This document shows, one piece after another, positions 18,561 to 27,810 of a stretch of DNA of 64,000 nucleotides. The stretch spans positions 4,278,001 to 4,342,000 of the forward strand of contig JAPFFF010000003.1 of NCBI GenBank assembly GCA_039105265.1. Direction: 5' to 3'. A program made the position numbers and the translations under genes. The DNA comes from Tritrichomonas musculus (lineage: Eukaryota; Parabasalia; Tritrichomonadida; Tritrichomonadidae). Numbering within the stretch: the first letter of the stretch is position 1; each line of letters opens with the position of its first letter. The notes beneath the pieces were generated by a model, which had not been told where the DNA came from, made no database searches, and saw only the letters and a list, made by a program, of their open reading frames with translations.

Positions 18561-19892
18561 ATGTTCGAAATGAATCTTACAATATTTGCTCTTCAAACTT
18601 CAGTTATGTCAATGTCTCCTTTATTCAACAATATTCCCAGCTTACATCTTCAAAAAAGTTCCTTTGAGCACTTTATATCACCTCTCATTTTTAATGTTTA
18701 CGGAAAAATTTCCAAATCAGTATTCACATATGGAATTTCATCTGTGATTATATTGGAAAAAGAAAAATATGCAGCGTTTACTGATCTCGATTTATCAAAA
18801 TTTAATGGTCTTCAAGTTACAGAGAACAGATTTGAAAATGCTAAAAATCAAGAAAAATTGGCATTGATTAATATACATGGAGATGGTTCTTCAAAAAATG
18901 TTTTATTTTCTAAAAATAACATAATTGGATGCTCAACAAACAATGAGCAAGGTTTAATCATAATATCATGTAAAGCAAATGTTAATGTAAGTTATAATTG
19001 TTTTGCCTCATGTTATTCAAATGGAGCAACAACATTATATCTTAGTACAGGTGCAATATTATCTTTCATAACAACAGCTGAAACTTCTTTTAGTCAGTCA
19101 AAATGTGTATACGCTGTCAATAACCCAGGTTCTGGAAGTTCTGCCAATTTTAAAAATATCAATATCACTAACGCCAATTTTTTATTAGAGGGATCATTCC
19201 AAATTTACGAAAACTCTAAAGCTGATATCTCATTTTTACATTTTGACACTGCATACAATAGAAATGCTATTAGATTTGGCGAAAAAGCTTCTATTACCAT
19301 GTCAAATTGCGAATTTTTCGATATAACAACTGATGAATCAATTTTCAATGCTTCCTGCTCATTTTCTATTTCAAATTCCTTTTTCTTTGGACTGATATTT
19401 GATCGCTTTGTTGAATCAGGAAATCAAACTATACGCGCTCTTTTTTCACAATGCAACTTTGATCTATCAGAAGGTTTGATTAAAGAAAGCTTTATTACTT
19501 TTCAAAATTGTTTGTTTGATTCGCAAATTACATTTACTGTCCAAGCAGAATTTCTTAACTTTGGTAACTGTCAAGGTCTTCAATTATATACGCAAGAATC
19601 ATTTATTAAGCAATTTTCAACAGAAGAGATCGTTGGTATGATCTTCTGTGTAGCAGGAATTCTCTTAACTATAGTTTTGTTAATTATTCAATTTCTACGA
19701 AGGAATTCCAAGATAGAAAAAAGTGATTATGAGGATACCGAAGATTTCGATTATTACGAATATTCTGGAAGTGAGCAAGAAGATCAAGAGCAAGATCAAG
19801 AGCAAGAGCAAGAGCAAGAGTTGGAAGATATTAAAGAACGGGAAGAGCCAGATGATCAAGATGAGGAAGACAAGCCAAGGAAAAGAAAGTGA
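18561..19892 (+). CDS. Beta-helix surface protein with one membrane span (Pmp-like)
   Basis: A 443-residue protein from the first in-frame ATG at 18561; the frame is open a little further upstream from a TTG. About residues 20-375 are short repeating strands rich in Asn, Ser, Phe and Ile (NITNANFLLEG, ITMSNCEFFDI, SISNSFFFGLIF, ITFQNCLFDSQ), the pattern of a right-handed parallel beta-helix. One membrane helix follows (IVGMIFCVAGILLTIVLLII), then a basic stop-transfer RRNSK and an acidic Gln/Glu-repeat tail of about 55 residues. No strong signal peptide is visible. Trichomonads have large families of this kind, many on the cell surface. It converges with eIF5, with only 91 bases between the stops. 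Confidence 0.75.
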   Translation: MFEMNLTIFALQTSVMSMSPLFNNIPSLHLQKSSFEHFISPLIFNVYGKISKSVFTYGISSVIILEKEKYAAFTDLDLSKFNGLQVTENRFENAKNQEKLALINIHGDGSSKNVLFSKNNIIGCSTNNEQGLIIISCKANVNVSYNCFASCYSNGATTLYLSTGAILSFITTAETSFSQSKCVYAVNNPGSGSSANFKNINITNANFLLEGSFQIYENSKADISFLHFDTAYNRNAIRFGEKASITMSNCEFFDITTDESIFNASCSFSISNSFFFGLIFDRFVESGNQTIRALFSQCNFDLSEGLIKESFITFQNCLFDSQITFTVQAEFLNFGNCQGLQLYTQESFIKQFSTEEIVGMIFCVAGILLTIVLLIIQFLRRNSKIEKSDYEDTEDFDYYEYSGSEQEDQEQDQEQEQEQELEDIKEREEPDDQDEEDKPRKRK

Positions 19893-19983
19893 AACAAATA
19901 CCAAGCACTGTTTATTAACGTTTATTAAAAAAAAAAAAATTAAAAAAATTAGTTATTCTTTGTTTTTAAAAAAAATTATTTAC

Positions 19984-20538
19984 TTAAAACTGGTCAGGAC
20001 CAGGAACTTCAAAATCATCAAGCGTTTCAATTTTTTTATCATCTTTTAATTGATGAGATTGAAGATCTTCGTTAATATGTTTGACAATCCATGTTGCCAT
20101 TTTTTGTTGAGCTTTTGTTTTAACTGATGCTGGACCTGATGATCCACAAGCTCGGCATTGTAGTAAGAGTGAGCCATCGCCCTTGCCTGAATTTTTTTTC
20201 ACAAACATTGTAGTTTCTGGGTTAGAGCATGTAGGGCATGCAACAAAAGCAGCGATGAATTCATAAAGGGAATCTTGGAGAGCTTTAGCATCATGCTTTC
20301 CATTAATTTGAAGTTCGTTTTGATTTTTTGAATCTAATTGAGTTGTAACTCCCATTGATATCGTATACCAAGTTTTAATACATAGAGGTGTACGGCCAAT
20401 TTCGTGGCAAATCACGTCGATGTCAGGGATAACTGTTGATTTACCTTTGCTTTTTGTGGTAATACGATGCATCATATAACGATAAGAGCGAGGATCTTCA
20501 CCCTTTTTTATGGGTATCATTTCGGAAGACGAGTTCAT
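19984..20538 (-). CDS. Translation initiation factor eIF5, GAP/zinc-finger half only
   Basis: A 184-residue protein matching the N-terminal half of eIF5. The segment YRYMMHRITTKSKGKSTVI corresponds to the eIF5 GAP start, where the arginine of YRY (R20 here) is the catalytic residue that triggers GTP hydrolysis by eIF2. The zinc ribbon has C101, C104, C128 and C131, with SNPETTMFV between the pairs. NRPP-like and HDAKALQDSLYEFI segments also favour eIF5 over eIF2-beta. The usual C-terminal HEAT (W2, AA-box) domain is absent: the frame ends in DDFEVPGPDQF and the neighbouring gene ends only 91 bases away, so there is no room for it. Confidence 0.85.
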   Translation of the reverse strand: MNSSSEMIPIKKGEDPRSYRYMMHRITTKSKGKSTVIPDIDVICHEIGRTPLCIKTWYTISMGVTTQLDSKNQNELQINGKHDAKALQDSLYEFIAAFVACPTCSNPETTMFVKKNSGKGDGSLLLQCRACGSSGPASVKTKAQQKMATWIVKHINEDLQSHQLKDDKKIETLDDFEVPGPDQF

Positions 20539-20804
20539 TAGTCAGTAGTTCTCTCAAAATAAACGAAATAAAATCAAGAAAAAAATGATTTTGTTGTAAA
20601 AACTTTTGTGAAAAAAACTTTTTCTTATGAAATAATTATATGAAAATTCTCAAAAAGTTTGATAAGGACATATACTTAAAATTACTTATTTAAATAAAGC
20701 CACAAGTCCAGAATAATTACGAAAAGAAATTAAACAAATCACGAAAGTTGACTGACCAGTTTACATTTTAAATTTTTAAAGTAGAATTCATTTGAATGAA
20801 TAAT

Positions 20805-21350
20805 TTATACAAATGAGTTGGCATTGTATTTAACTCTTATTTCTCCATAGAATAAATCATTAATTGACTGAAGTTCGGAATTATTTAGAAATAAAATGCT
20901 TCTAGATCTTGAAGTATTAACTATTCCGTTTCCAATTGAAGTTATTGATTGAATGCACCTTGTCCAATTATTTTAAGTTTTGATCAAAACTTAAAAATGC
21001 ATTATCTTCAATTATTGTAATACTCTGAGGAATTTTGATATATCCAATTGAAGATCATTCAAATGTAAAAGCTCCAGTAATTTGAAGTTTTGAATCTGAT
21101 GAGAATTTAACGCATTGGATGCTTTTACATCGCCCAAAAAAAGATCGACAAATTAATTTAATGATTCCTAGAGATGAAAGTTCAGCATGAACAAGAACAT
21201 CAAAATTAGTATTCTCATCTGATTTACATAAAAGAAACTTGTTTTCATGCAAAGAAAAATCGTTCCACAAATAAATCAGAATTCTTCTGATTATTATTAT
21301 TTCATAAATGTGCTTTGCTTTGAAGCAAGGAGTCCATAAACTTTTCTCCA
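20805..21350 (-). pseudogene. BspA-type LRR protein relic
   Basis: On the minus strand this region gives pieces of the BspA (LRR_5) repeat: SFFGRCKSIQCVKFSSDSKL followed by QITGAFTFE, then IGYIKIPQSITIIEDNAF, with stops and frame changes between units. The pattern of I-P-x-S-I-T-x-I, A-F, C-x-S-L is characteristic of this surface-protein family, which is hugely expanded in trichomonads. No start or end of the original gene is left. Confidence 0.6.
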
Positions 21351-21428
21351 CAATAAAAAGGCACAGAAAGTCAATAACCGTTTAGATAAATTCAACGACT
21401 TTTTGATGAAAGTTGCTTCGAAAGCAGC

Positions 21429-22340
21429 AACGATAGCCAAGAAAACAACAATGATAGCCAAGAAAACAACAATGATAGCCAAGAAAACAACAATGATAGC
21501 CAAGAAAACAACAATGATAACCAAGAAAACAACAATGATAGCCAAGAAAACAACAATGATAGCCAAGAAAACAACAATGATAGCCAAGAAAACAACAATG
21601 ATAGCCAAGAAAACAACAATGATAACCAAGAAAACAACAATGATAGCCAAGAAAACAACAATGATAGCCAAGAAAACAACAATGATAACCAAGAAAACAA
21701 CAATGATAGCCAAGAAAACAACAATGATAACCAAGAAAACAACAATGATAACCAAGAAAACAACAATGATAGCCAAGAAAACAACAATGATAGCCAAGAA
21801 AACAACAATGATAACCAAGAAAACAACAATGATAACCAAGAAAACAACAATGATAACCAAGAAAACAACAATGATAACCAAGAAAACAACAATGATAACC
21901 AAGAAAACAACAATGATAGCCAAGAAAACAACAATGATAACCAAGAAAACAACAATGATAACCAAGAAAACAACAATGATAGCCAAGAAAACAACAATGA
22001 TAACCAAGAAAACAACAATGGTAGCCAAGAAAACAACAATGATAGCCAAGAAAACAACAATGATAACCAAGAAAACAACAATGATAGCCAAGAAAACAAC
22101 AATGATAGCCAAGAAAACAACAATGATAACCAAGAAAACAACAATGATAGCCAAGAAAACAACAATGATAGCCAAGAAAACAACAATGATAGCCAAGAAA
22201 ACAACAATGATAGCCAAGAAAACAACAATGATAACCAAGAAAACAACAATGATAACCAATAAAACAACAATGATAACCAAGAAAACAACAATGATAGCCA
22301 AGAAAACAACAATGATAGCCAAGAAAACAACAATGATAGC
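21429..22340 (+). repeat. 21-bp minisatellite, about 43 copies
   Basis: A head-to-tail array of the unit AATGATARCCAAGAAAACAA plus C. About 25 copies have AGCC and 18 have AACC at the variable site; a few other point changes occur. Because 21 is a multiple of three, several frames stay open on both strands. The plus-strand frame NNDSQEN/NNDNQEN is the most protein-like: it is open without an ATG from 21390, has one stop near 22259, and resumes as DSHDNRNSDNKESSKSFQK up to a stop near 22418. The array looks like the low-complexity part of a dead gene. The Val-Val-Phe-Leu frames on the minus strand are artefacts. Confidence 0.9.
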
Positions 22341-22463
22341 CACGATAATAGAAATAGTGATAACAAAGAATCATCTAAATCTTTCCAGAAGGAAGTTTTA
22401 TTCTATTTGAAAAAGTGAATCTAGTGGAATCCAATTTCAGCGATTAACTCGCTGAATAAGCAA

Positions 22464-23451
22464 ATGACAATTCTAAATGAATCTGATGAACTATTAAAGA
22501 TACTTGAATATCAGCCAGAAGAAACTCTTTTCGATCCAGTCACAACAAGTAATGGTGGCGATGATTCCGATGATTTCAGTATTAATTTTAAGACTGTTTT
22601 TTAATGACGCCAACTGTCATTTCTATTGTTTATCGCACACTGAAGACTGAAACTGGCGAACCAAGTGTTGTTTTATGTTCATCTTGATTGCATAAAGTAC
22701 AACAGAAGACATCAACACAACCAAGCACAAGAAAGCAAAGAAGCTCAAAGAAGACATGATGAACCAATACAAAAGCATGCATGCCAACTACAACATATCA
22801 AATCAAAGAGGATCAGACTCAATCGATGGAATTGGAAGCGTCAGCAACAGTAGAACCATTGTTGGTGATACAGAAGTTTGATGTTTTTGCTTATCCACTT
22901 TACATTTATCAAACAAAGTTGCCAACAATGCTTAAAAAAGATGAAGTCGCCGATGAAATTGAAAATTGATGACAATCTTGGTCACATCAGTATCAACATT
23001 GATGAAAACGAAGAAGAAGAAGAAGAAAATGATCATTTAATGAGGCTATTATTCTTGCTCTTGGACAAGAAGAAAAGCAGCACAAAGGAGAAAAATATAC
23101 TGAATAAAAGGTTCAAGAAACAGCAAAAAGAAGAGAGCATAGAATACAAGCTTTCTAAATAAGATCAGCAATTTAAGCGTTGCACCGCTGGTGCCAATTT
23201 TGTCCTTCAATTCTGTATTTGGCCACATCTTGTTCATTCAACTTGCATCAAAGAAGGTGTATTTACATGTCCAGTTGATCGTTCGGTCAAAAATGGCCTT
23301 TTGCCATGTCTTGAGTGCATTACGAAGTCGATTATTTTCAAAAATAAGAAGACATTTATACTTAGCAATGATCCAAACACATTTTCAGTTTACTAAACGA
23401 GTTTTAATTTTATATTCTCGACTGCTATTTGAATCAGCAATAAATGCTTAA
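22464..23451 (+). pseudogene. Relic of a RING/UBR-type E3-like protein
   Basis: A run of plus-strand coding fragments in changing frames. They include a 46-codon frame at 22464-22604 (MTILNESDELLKILEYQPEE), RTLKTETGEPSVVLCSS near 22640, an acidic patch with EAIILALGQEEKQHKGEKY near 23040, and HLVHSTCIKEGVFTCPVDRS with VKNGLLPCLE near 23225-23320. The Cys/His spacing and the CP-x-x-R-S-x-x-N-x-LLP ending resemble the C-terminal RING of UBR-like N-recognins. The gene is broken by several frameshifts and stops. It could be one decayed gene together with the minisatellite upstream. Confidence 0.4.
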
Positions 23452-23967
23452 TAATTGTGATGTTGTCATATATAAATTTATTAATTTCTCTTGTTTTTAG
23501 TATATAATGATCAGGATATGAAAAAAAAAAAAATTATAGAGTTTTAATTGCCCTCTCAATATCAGATTGTATTTGAGTGTCCCAAAAGAAGAGGAATTCT
23601 AAGAAGTCTTGAATTGAAGTAGAAGATACGATGAAAAAAGGAATGAAACAGAGGATGAAAAAAGCATTTGAAGCACTTTAGAATTCACAGAAAAAGATTG
23701 ATATCACCCATTCATTTTTGAGTCACTCAGCTATATCATTCATGAAGCCAATTCCAAAAAAAAAAAAAAAAGAGGATAAAAAGTCTACAATTGCTCTTTT
23801 ATTTCAACTTCTTCAAAACAAAGCAGTAAATGAATATTGAAATTGCATAAACAAATCATATGAAGAGAATTTTGGTTTTAATTTGGTTTATTAATTGGGC
23901 AAATGAATTTTTGTTTTTAAGAGATTATTTGGTCAATTTTATCAGAAATAAAATATTTTATTCTATC
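23452..23967. other. Intergenic region, possible coding debris
   Basis: These 516 bases precede the first Sel1 kinase gene. Short A runs occur at about 23521 and 23757. Bases 23560-23720 have a coding-like base pattern but no frame longer than a few tens of codons. Confidence 0.35.
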
Positions 23968-23972
23968 TCATT
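23968..23972 (+). promoter_or_regulatory. Initiator TCATT
   Basis: TCATT fits the T. vaginalis initiator TCA-Y-W. The predicted +1 A (23970) lies 9 bases before the ATG at 23979, within the very short leader usual in trichomonads. Confidence 0.5.
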
Positions 23973-23978
23973 GTTAGA

Positions 23979-24656
23979 ATGCAACAGTCCATTAAAAATT
24001 TCCAGAAATTACTAAAATCGGGAAATATTCATACATCAAATAAATATTTAAAGAAAACTCTTGAAAAATTCGATATTATATATTATGAAGATATTGAATA
24101 TGTAGAAGAAAAAGTAAAACAGTATCAAAACAATTCAGGAATTGTCATTATTGATGAGATCATTCAATACAGCATTAAATATTATGTTGTATGTTTTAAT
24201 TATAAATTAATTATCTTTCCAATGAAAGACAAAACAGAAAGTTCAACTTTAAGTACCATCTTTTCTGAGTCTAGCCTTTTCGACAAATATTTTATACAAG
24301 GCTGCTCAAATCAAGATGATACTGATTCAACAAATATAAACTTTTTCAATGAAATAAGAAATTTTTCACAAGAATTTGTGATTACAGATTCAAATTTGCA
24401 GCATTTTTGGAAAAAAATTGTGAATTGCGTTAGCGGATTTTTGATCAAGAAAGGCTACCAAAATTCGAGAAATAAGCATGATGAATATCACAAAATCAGC
24501 AAAGAAAAATTTGTTGAATATAAAGAAAAAGAAAATTTATCAAACAAAAGTTATATTGAAATAAGAATCATTGGTAGAGGAAATGGTTGTAAAGTTAAAT
24601 TAATATATCATATTCATAAAGAAGAAATTTTTGCAATGAAAATTTCAATTTATTGA
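23979..24656 (+). CDS. Kinase-like Sel1 protein, N-terminal part (frame broken)
   Basis: A 225-residue frame from ATG. The first 190 residues are not recognised. The end carries the start of a kinase domain: IEIRIIGRGNGCKV as a degenerate glycine loop and EEIFAMKI, whose lysine corresponds to the ATP-binding VAIK lysine. The frame then stops, while the next frame continues in register from about 24652 with FIECIELNERERNN. So this and the following entry are one gene divided by a single frameshift between about 24640 and 24655. An initiator at 23968 supports the start. Confidence 0.6.
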   Translation: MQQSIKNFQKLLKSGNIHTSNKYLKKTLEKFDIIYYEDIEYVEEKVKQYQNNSGIVIIDEIIQYSIKYYVVCFNYKLIIFPMKDKTESSTLSTIFSESSLFDKYFIQGCSNQDDTDSTNINFFNEIRNFSQEFVITDSNLQHFWKKIVNCVSGFLIKKGYQNSRNKHDEYHKISKEKFVEYKEKENLSNKSYIEIRIIGRGNGCKVKLIYHIHKEEIFAMKISIY

Positions 24657-24666
24657 ATGCATAGAA

Positions 24667-27600
24667 TTGAATGAACGCGAAAGAAACAATTATTTACATT
24701 TTCGGCATGAATTCAGTGTTCCATACATCGGTTATATTGAATGTATTGGTCAAGGAAAATATCTTTTGCTTGAATATATTGAAGGAGAAACTCTTGAAAA
24801 TTATAATTTATCATCCTTAAAAGATCAAGACAAATACATCATCATATTAGAACTTCTTCTCACAATTAAACATCTTCATTTGCATGAATACATTTATCGT
24901 GATTTTAGGTTTAGTAACATCATTATCAATCAGGACAAAGATGCTATATTAATTGATTTTGATCGTGTACGAAAAATGAAGAAAGGAACAGATTCATTGG
25001 AAGAAGAAGAATTACAAACGAAAGATTTTACTGATCAAGCAGTTGCACCAGAAATCAACAAAACATATAAATCAGATGTTTATTCGTTAGGATACATCAT
25101 TCATTTCATATTATATGGAAAACCTCCTAAAAAAGATGATGATAATGATGAAATGGTAACCAATGAAGATTTTATTTTTAAATCTAGTTTAAATCTTGAT
25201 CCAACAAAAAGACCAAATATATTTGAAATGATGAATATTTTTTATTCCACTTTTCTTTCTGAAATCATATTGGAATACCAAAAACATCATTTGCTTTCAC
25301 TTGCAATTCAAAAAGATCCACAAACACAATTCAATCTTGGATTCATTTATCAAGAAGGACGATATGTCGTACGAGATATTAATAAAGCAATGCATTATTA
25401 TTCACTTGCTGCAGATCAGAATTATCAAAAAGCACAATGCGTTCTCGGTCGCATTTATTATAAAGGACAATATGTCGCACAAGACATCAACAAAGCAATT
25501 CATTATTATTCACTTGCTGCAAATAAAAATGATCTAGAAGCGCAATTCAATCTCGGAGTTATCTATTCAAAAGGAGAATATATCACACGATATATCAACA
25601 AGGCAATTCATTATTATTCACTCGCTGCAAATCAAAATTATCCAGATGCACAATACAATCTTGGTCTCATTTATTCAGAAGGAAAATATGTAACACGAGA
25701 CATCAATAAAGCAATTCATTATTATTCACTCGCTGCAAATCAAAATTATCAAAAAGCACAATGCAACCTCGGTCTCATTTTTTCAAAAGGAGAATATGTC
25801 ACACGAGACATCAATAAAGCAATTCATTATTTTTTACTTGCTGTAAATCAAAATGATATAAATGCACAATTCAATCTCGGAGTTATTTATTCAACAGGAA
25901 AATATGTTGACCGAGACATCAACAAAGCAATTCATTATTATTCACTCGCTGCAAATCAAAATTATCAAAAAGCACAATTCAATCTTGGTCTTATTTATTC
26001 AACAGGAGAATATATAACACGAGACATCAACAAAGCAATTCATTATTATTCACTCGCTGCAAATCAAAATTATCAAAAAGCACAATTCAATCTTGGTCTT
26101 ATTTATTCAACAGGAGAATATATAACACGAGACATCAACAAAGCAATTCATTATTATTCACTCGCTGCAAATCAAAATTATCAAAAAGCACAATTCAATC
26201 TTGGTCTTATTTATTCAACAGGAGAATATATAACACGAGACATCAACAAAGCAATTCATTATTATTCACTCGCTGCAAATCAAAATGATATAAAAGCACA
26301 ATTCAATCTTGGAGTTATGTATTATAACGGACAATATGTCGGACGAGATATCGACAAAGCAATTCAATATTTTTTACTTGCTGCAAATCAAAATGATATA
26401 AAAGCACAATTCTATCTCGGTTTCATTTATTCAGAAGGACGATATGTCGAACGAGACATCAACAAAGCAATTCATTATTATTCACTCGCTGCAAATCAAA
26501 ATGATATAAAAGCACAATATAGTCTCGGAGTTATGTATTATAACGGACAATATGTCGGACGAGACATCTACAAAGCAATTCATTATTATTCACTCGCTGC
26601 AAACCAAAATTCCCCACAAGCGTACTGCAATCTTGGATTCATTTATTGTGAAGGACAATATGTCGGACGAGACATCGACAAAGCAATTCATTATTATGCA
26701 CTCGCTGCAAATCAAAATTCCCCACAAGCGTACTGCAATCTTGGATTCATTTATTGTGAAGGACAATATGTCGGACGAGACATCGACAAAGCAATTCATT
26801 ATTATGCACTCGCTGCAAATCAAAATTTTCCAAAAGCGTACTGCAATCTTGGATTCATTTATTGTGAAGGACAATATGTCGGACGAGACATCGACAAAGC
26901 AATTCATTATTATGCACTCGCTGCAAATCAAAATTCCCCACAAGCGTACTGCAATCTTGGATTCATTTATTGTGAAGGACGATATGTCGGACGAGACATC
27001 GACAAAGCAATTCATTATTATACACTCGCTGCAAATCAAAATTTTCCAAAAGCGCAATTTGAACTTGGGCTCCTTTATTATACAGGTGAGAAAAAAAAGC
27101 AAGATATTAAAAAAGCAACGTATTATATCATTTTAGCTTCAAATAATAACTTCAAAGATGCTTATTATTTTCATGCTTTTTTACTTCATGAAGGCATATT
27201 TGTTAAAAAGGACATCCAACAGGCCATTCATTATTATAAAGAAGCATCATCATTCAATAATCAATATTCAAAAAACAATCTTGGCATTATATATAAGCAT
27301 GAAGGAAATGTAGGTAAAGCAATTGTTTACTTTGAAGAAGCAATTCGTCAGGAAAATGATTATTTGTCAATGTACAACTTATCACACATCTACATATATA
27401 TAATTGACACAACAAACAAGCAAGAATATCTCGACAAATCAATTAAATTGTTAATTCAATTAATGAATAAATTCGAGCCTTCATTCACTTTATTGCAAAT
27501 AGCATTTCTTTTGCGATTCGATCTCAATATTGAACAAATCAAGCAGGAACTTGTTCAAAGAACAGATCTGACTATTTATTCAATTAATAAACTGTTGGAT

Positions 27601-27810
27601 GGAATAGATCAAGCTCTGTTAGATTTTGACATACTATATGAAACATTCCAATCCAAAGATTACTTATATAATTTTCTTATGCGCCCAATCTTATCATCGG
27701 AAATTGGAAAACAAAATGTTTCTCCTCCAAAATATCCAAAAGCAAAAGATCTTTCATCAGAATTTTACAAAGGTTTCGGAGATGATTTATATAGTGAATC
27801 ATTAAAATAA
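24667..27810 (+). CDS. Kinase-like Sel1 protein, C-terminal part: kinase core and 18-19 Sel1 repeats
   Basis: A 1047-residue frame with no ATG at its start (a TTG opens it), continuing the previous entry. The kinase lobe has LLLEYIEGETL, YRDFRFSNIII in place of HRDLKPxN (Asp and Asn kept), LIDFDRVRK in place of DFG, and SDVYSLGYIIHFILYGKPP; it may be weakly active or a pseudokinase. From about 25330 to 27274 there are 18 Sel1 units of exactly 36 residues (pattern NLGFIYxxGxYVxRDINKAI, HYYxLAANQN), followed by one irregular unit and a helical C terminus. Sel1 arrays bind partner proteins. The frameshift may be a mutation or a sequence error. The adjacent convergent gene encodes a second kinase-Sel1 protein. 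Confidence 0.75.
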   Translation: MNERERNNYLHFRHEFSVPYIGYIECIGQGKYLLLEYIEGETLENYNLSSLKDQDKYIIILELLLTIKHLHLHEYIYRDFRFSNIIINQDKDAILIDFDRVRKMKKGTDSLEEEELQTKDFTDQAVAPEINKTYKSDVYSLGYIIHFILYGKPPKKDDDNDEMVTNEDFIFKSSLNLDPTKRPNIFEMMNIFYSTFLSEIILEYQKHHLLSLAIQKDPQTQFNLGFIYQEGRYVVRDINKAMHYYSLAADQNYQKAQCVLGRIYYKGQYVAQDINKAIHYYSLAANKNDLEAQFNLGVIYSKGEYITRYINKAIHYYSLAANQNYPDAQYNLGLIYSEGKYVTRDINKAIHYYSLAANQNYQKAQCNLGLIFSKGEYVTRDINKAIHYFLLAVNQNDINAQFNLGVIYSTGKYVDRDINKAIHYYSLAANQNYQKAQFNLGLIYSTGEYITRDINKAIHYYSLAANQNYQKAQFNLGLIYSTGEYITRDINKAIHYYSLAANQNYQKAQFNLGLIYSTGEYITRDINKAIHYYSLAANQNDIKAQFNLGVMYYNGQYVGRDIDKAIQYFLLAANQNDIKAQFYLGFIYSEGRYVERDINKAIHYYSLAANQNDIKAQYSLGVMYYNGQYVGRDIYKAIHYYSLAANQNSPQAYCNLGFIYCEGQYVGRDIDKAIHYYALAANQNSPQAYCNLGFIYCEGQYVGRDIDKAIHYYALAANQNFPKAYCNLGFIYCEGQYVGRDIDKAIHYYALAANQNSPQAYCNLGFIYCEGRYVGRDIDKAIHYYTLAANQNFPKAQFELGLLYYTGEKKKQDIKKATYYIILASNNNFKDAYYFHAFLLHEGIFVKKDIQQAIHYYKEASSFNNQYSKNNLGIIYKHEGNVGKAIVYFEEAIRQENDYLSMYNLSHIYIYIIDTTNKQEYLDKSIKLLIQLMNKFEPSFTLLQIAFLLRFDLNIEQIKQELVQRTDLTIYSINKLLDGIDQALLDFDILYETFQSKDYLYNFLMRPILSSEIGKQNVSPPKYPKAKDLSSEFYKGFGDDLYSESLK
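25330..27274 (+). repeat. 108-bp tandem repeat coding for Sel1 units
   Basis: Eighteen in-frame 108-bp units. Units 6-9 (about 25930-26300) and 13-16 (about 26620-27040) are almost identical at DNA level, so they expanded recently. The 13-16 block alternates two unit types (NSPQAY and NFPKAY), which suggests duplication of a 216-bp pair. Confidence 0.88.

Noticed and set aside
19984-20538. eIF2-beta as the identity of this gene
   Set aside because: The YRY-M-x-R start and HDAKALQDSLYEFI fit eIF5 better; eIF2-beta lacks the N-terminal arginine finger and has a long basic N terminus.
21403-22345. The 21-bp array considered as a CRISPR
   Set aside because: There are no spacers; units abut head to tail, and the genome is eukaryotic.
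21297-22374. Long minus-strand frames of Val-Val-Phe-Leu, Cys-Cys-Phe-Leu and Leu-Phe-Ser-Trp repeats
   Set aside because: All come from reading the 21-bp minisatellite backwards; a repeat unit divisible by three keeps every stop-free frame open. The composition is not that of a real protein.
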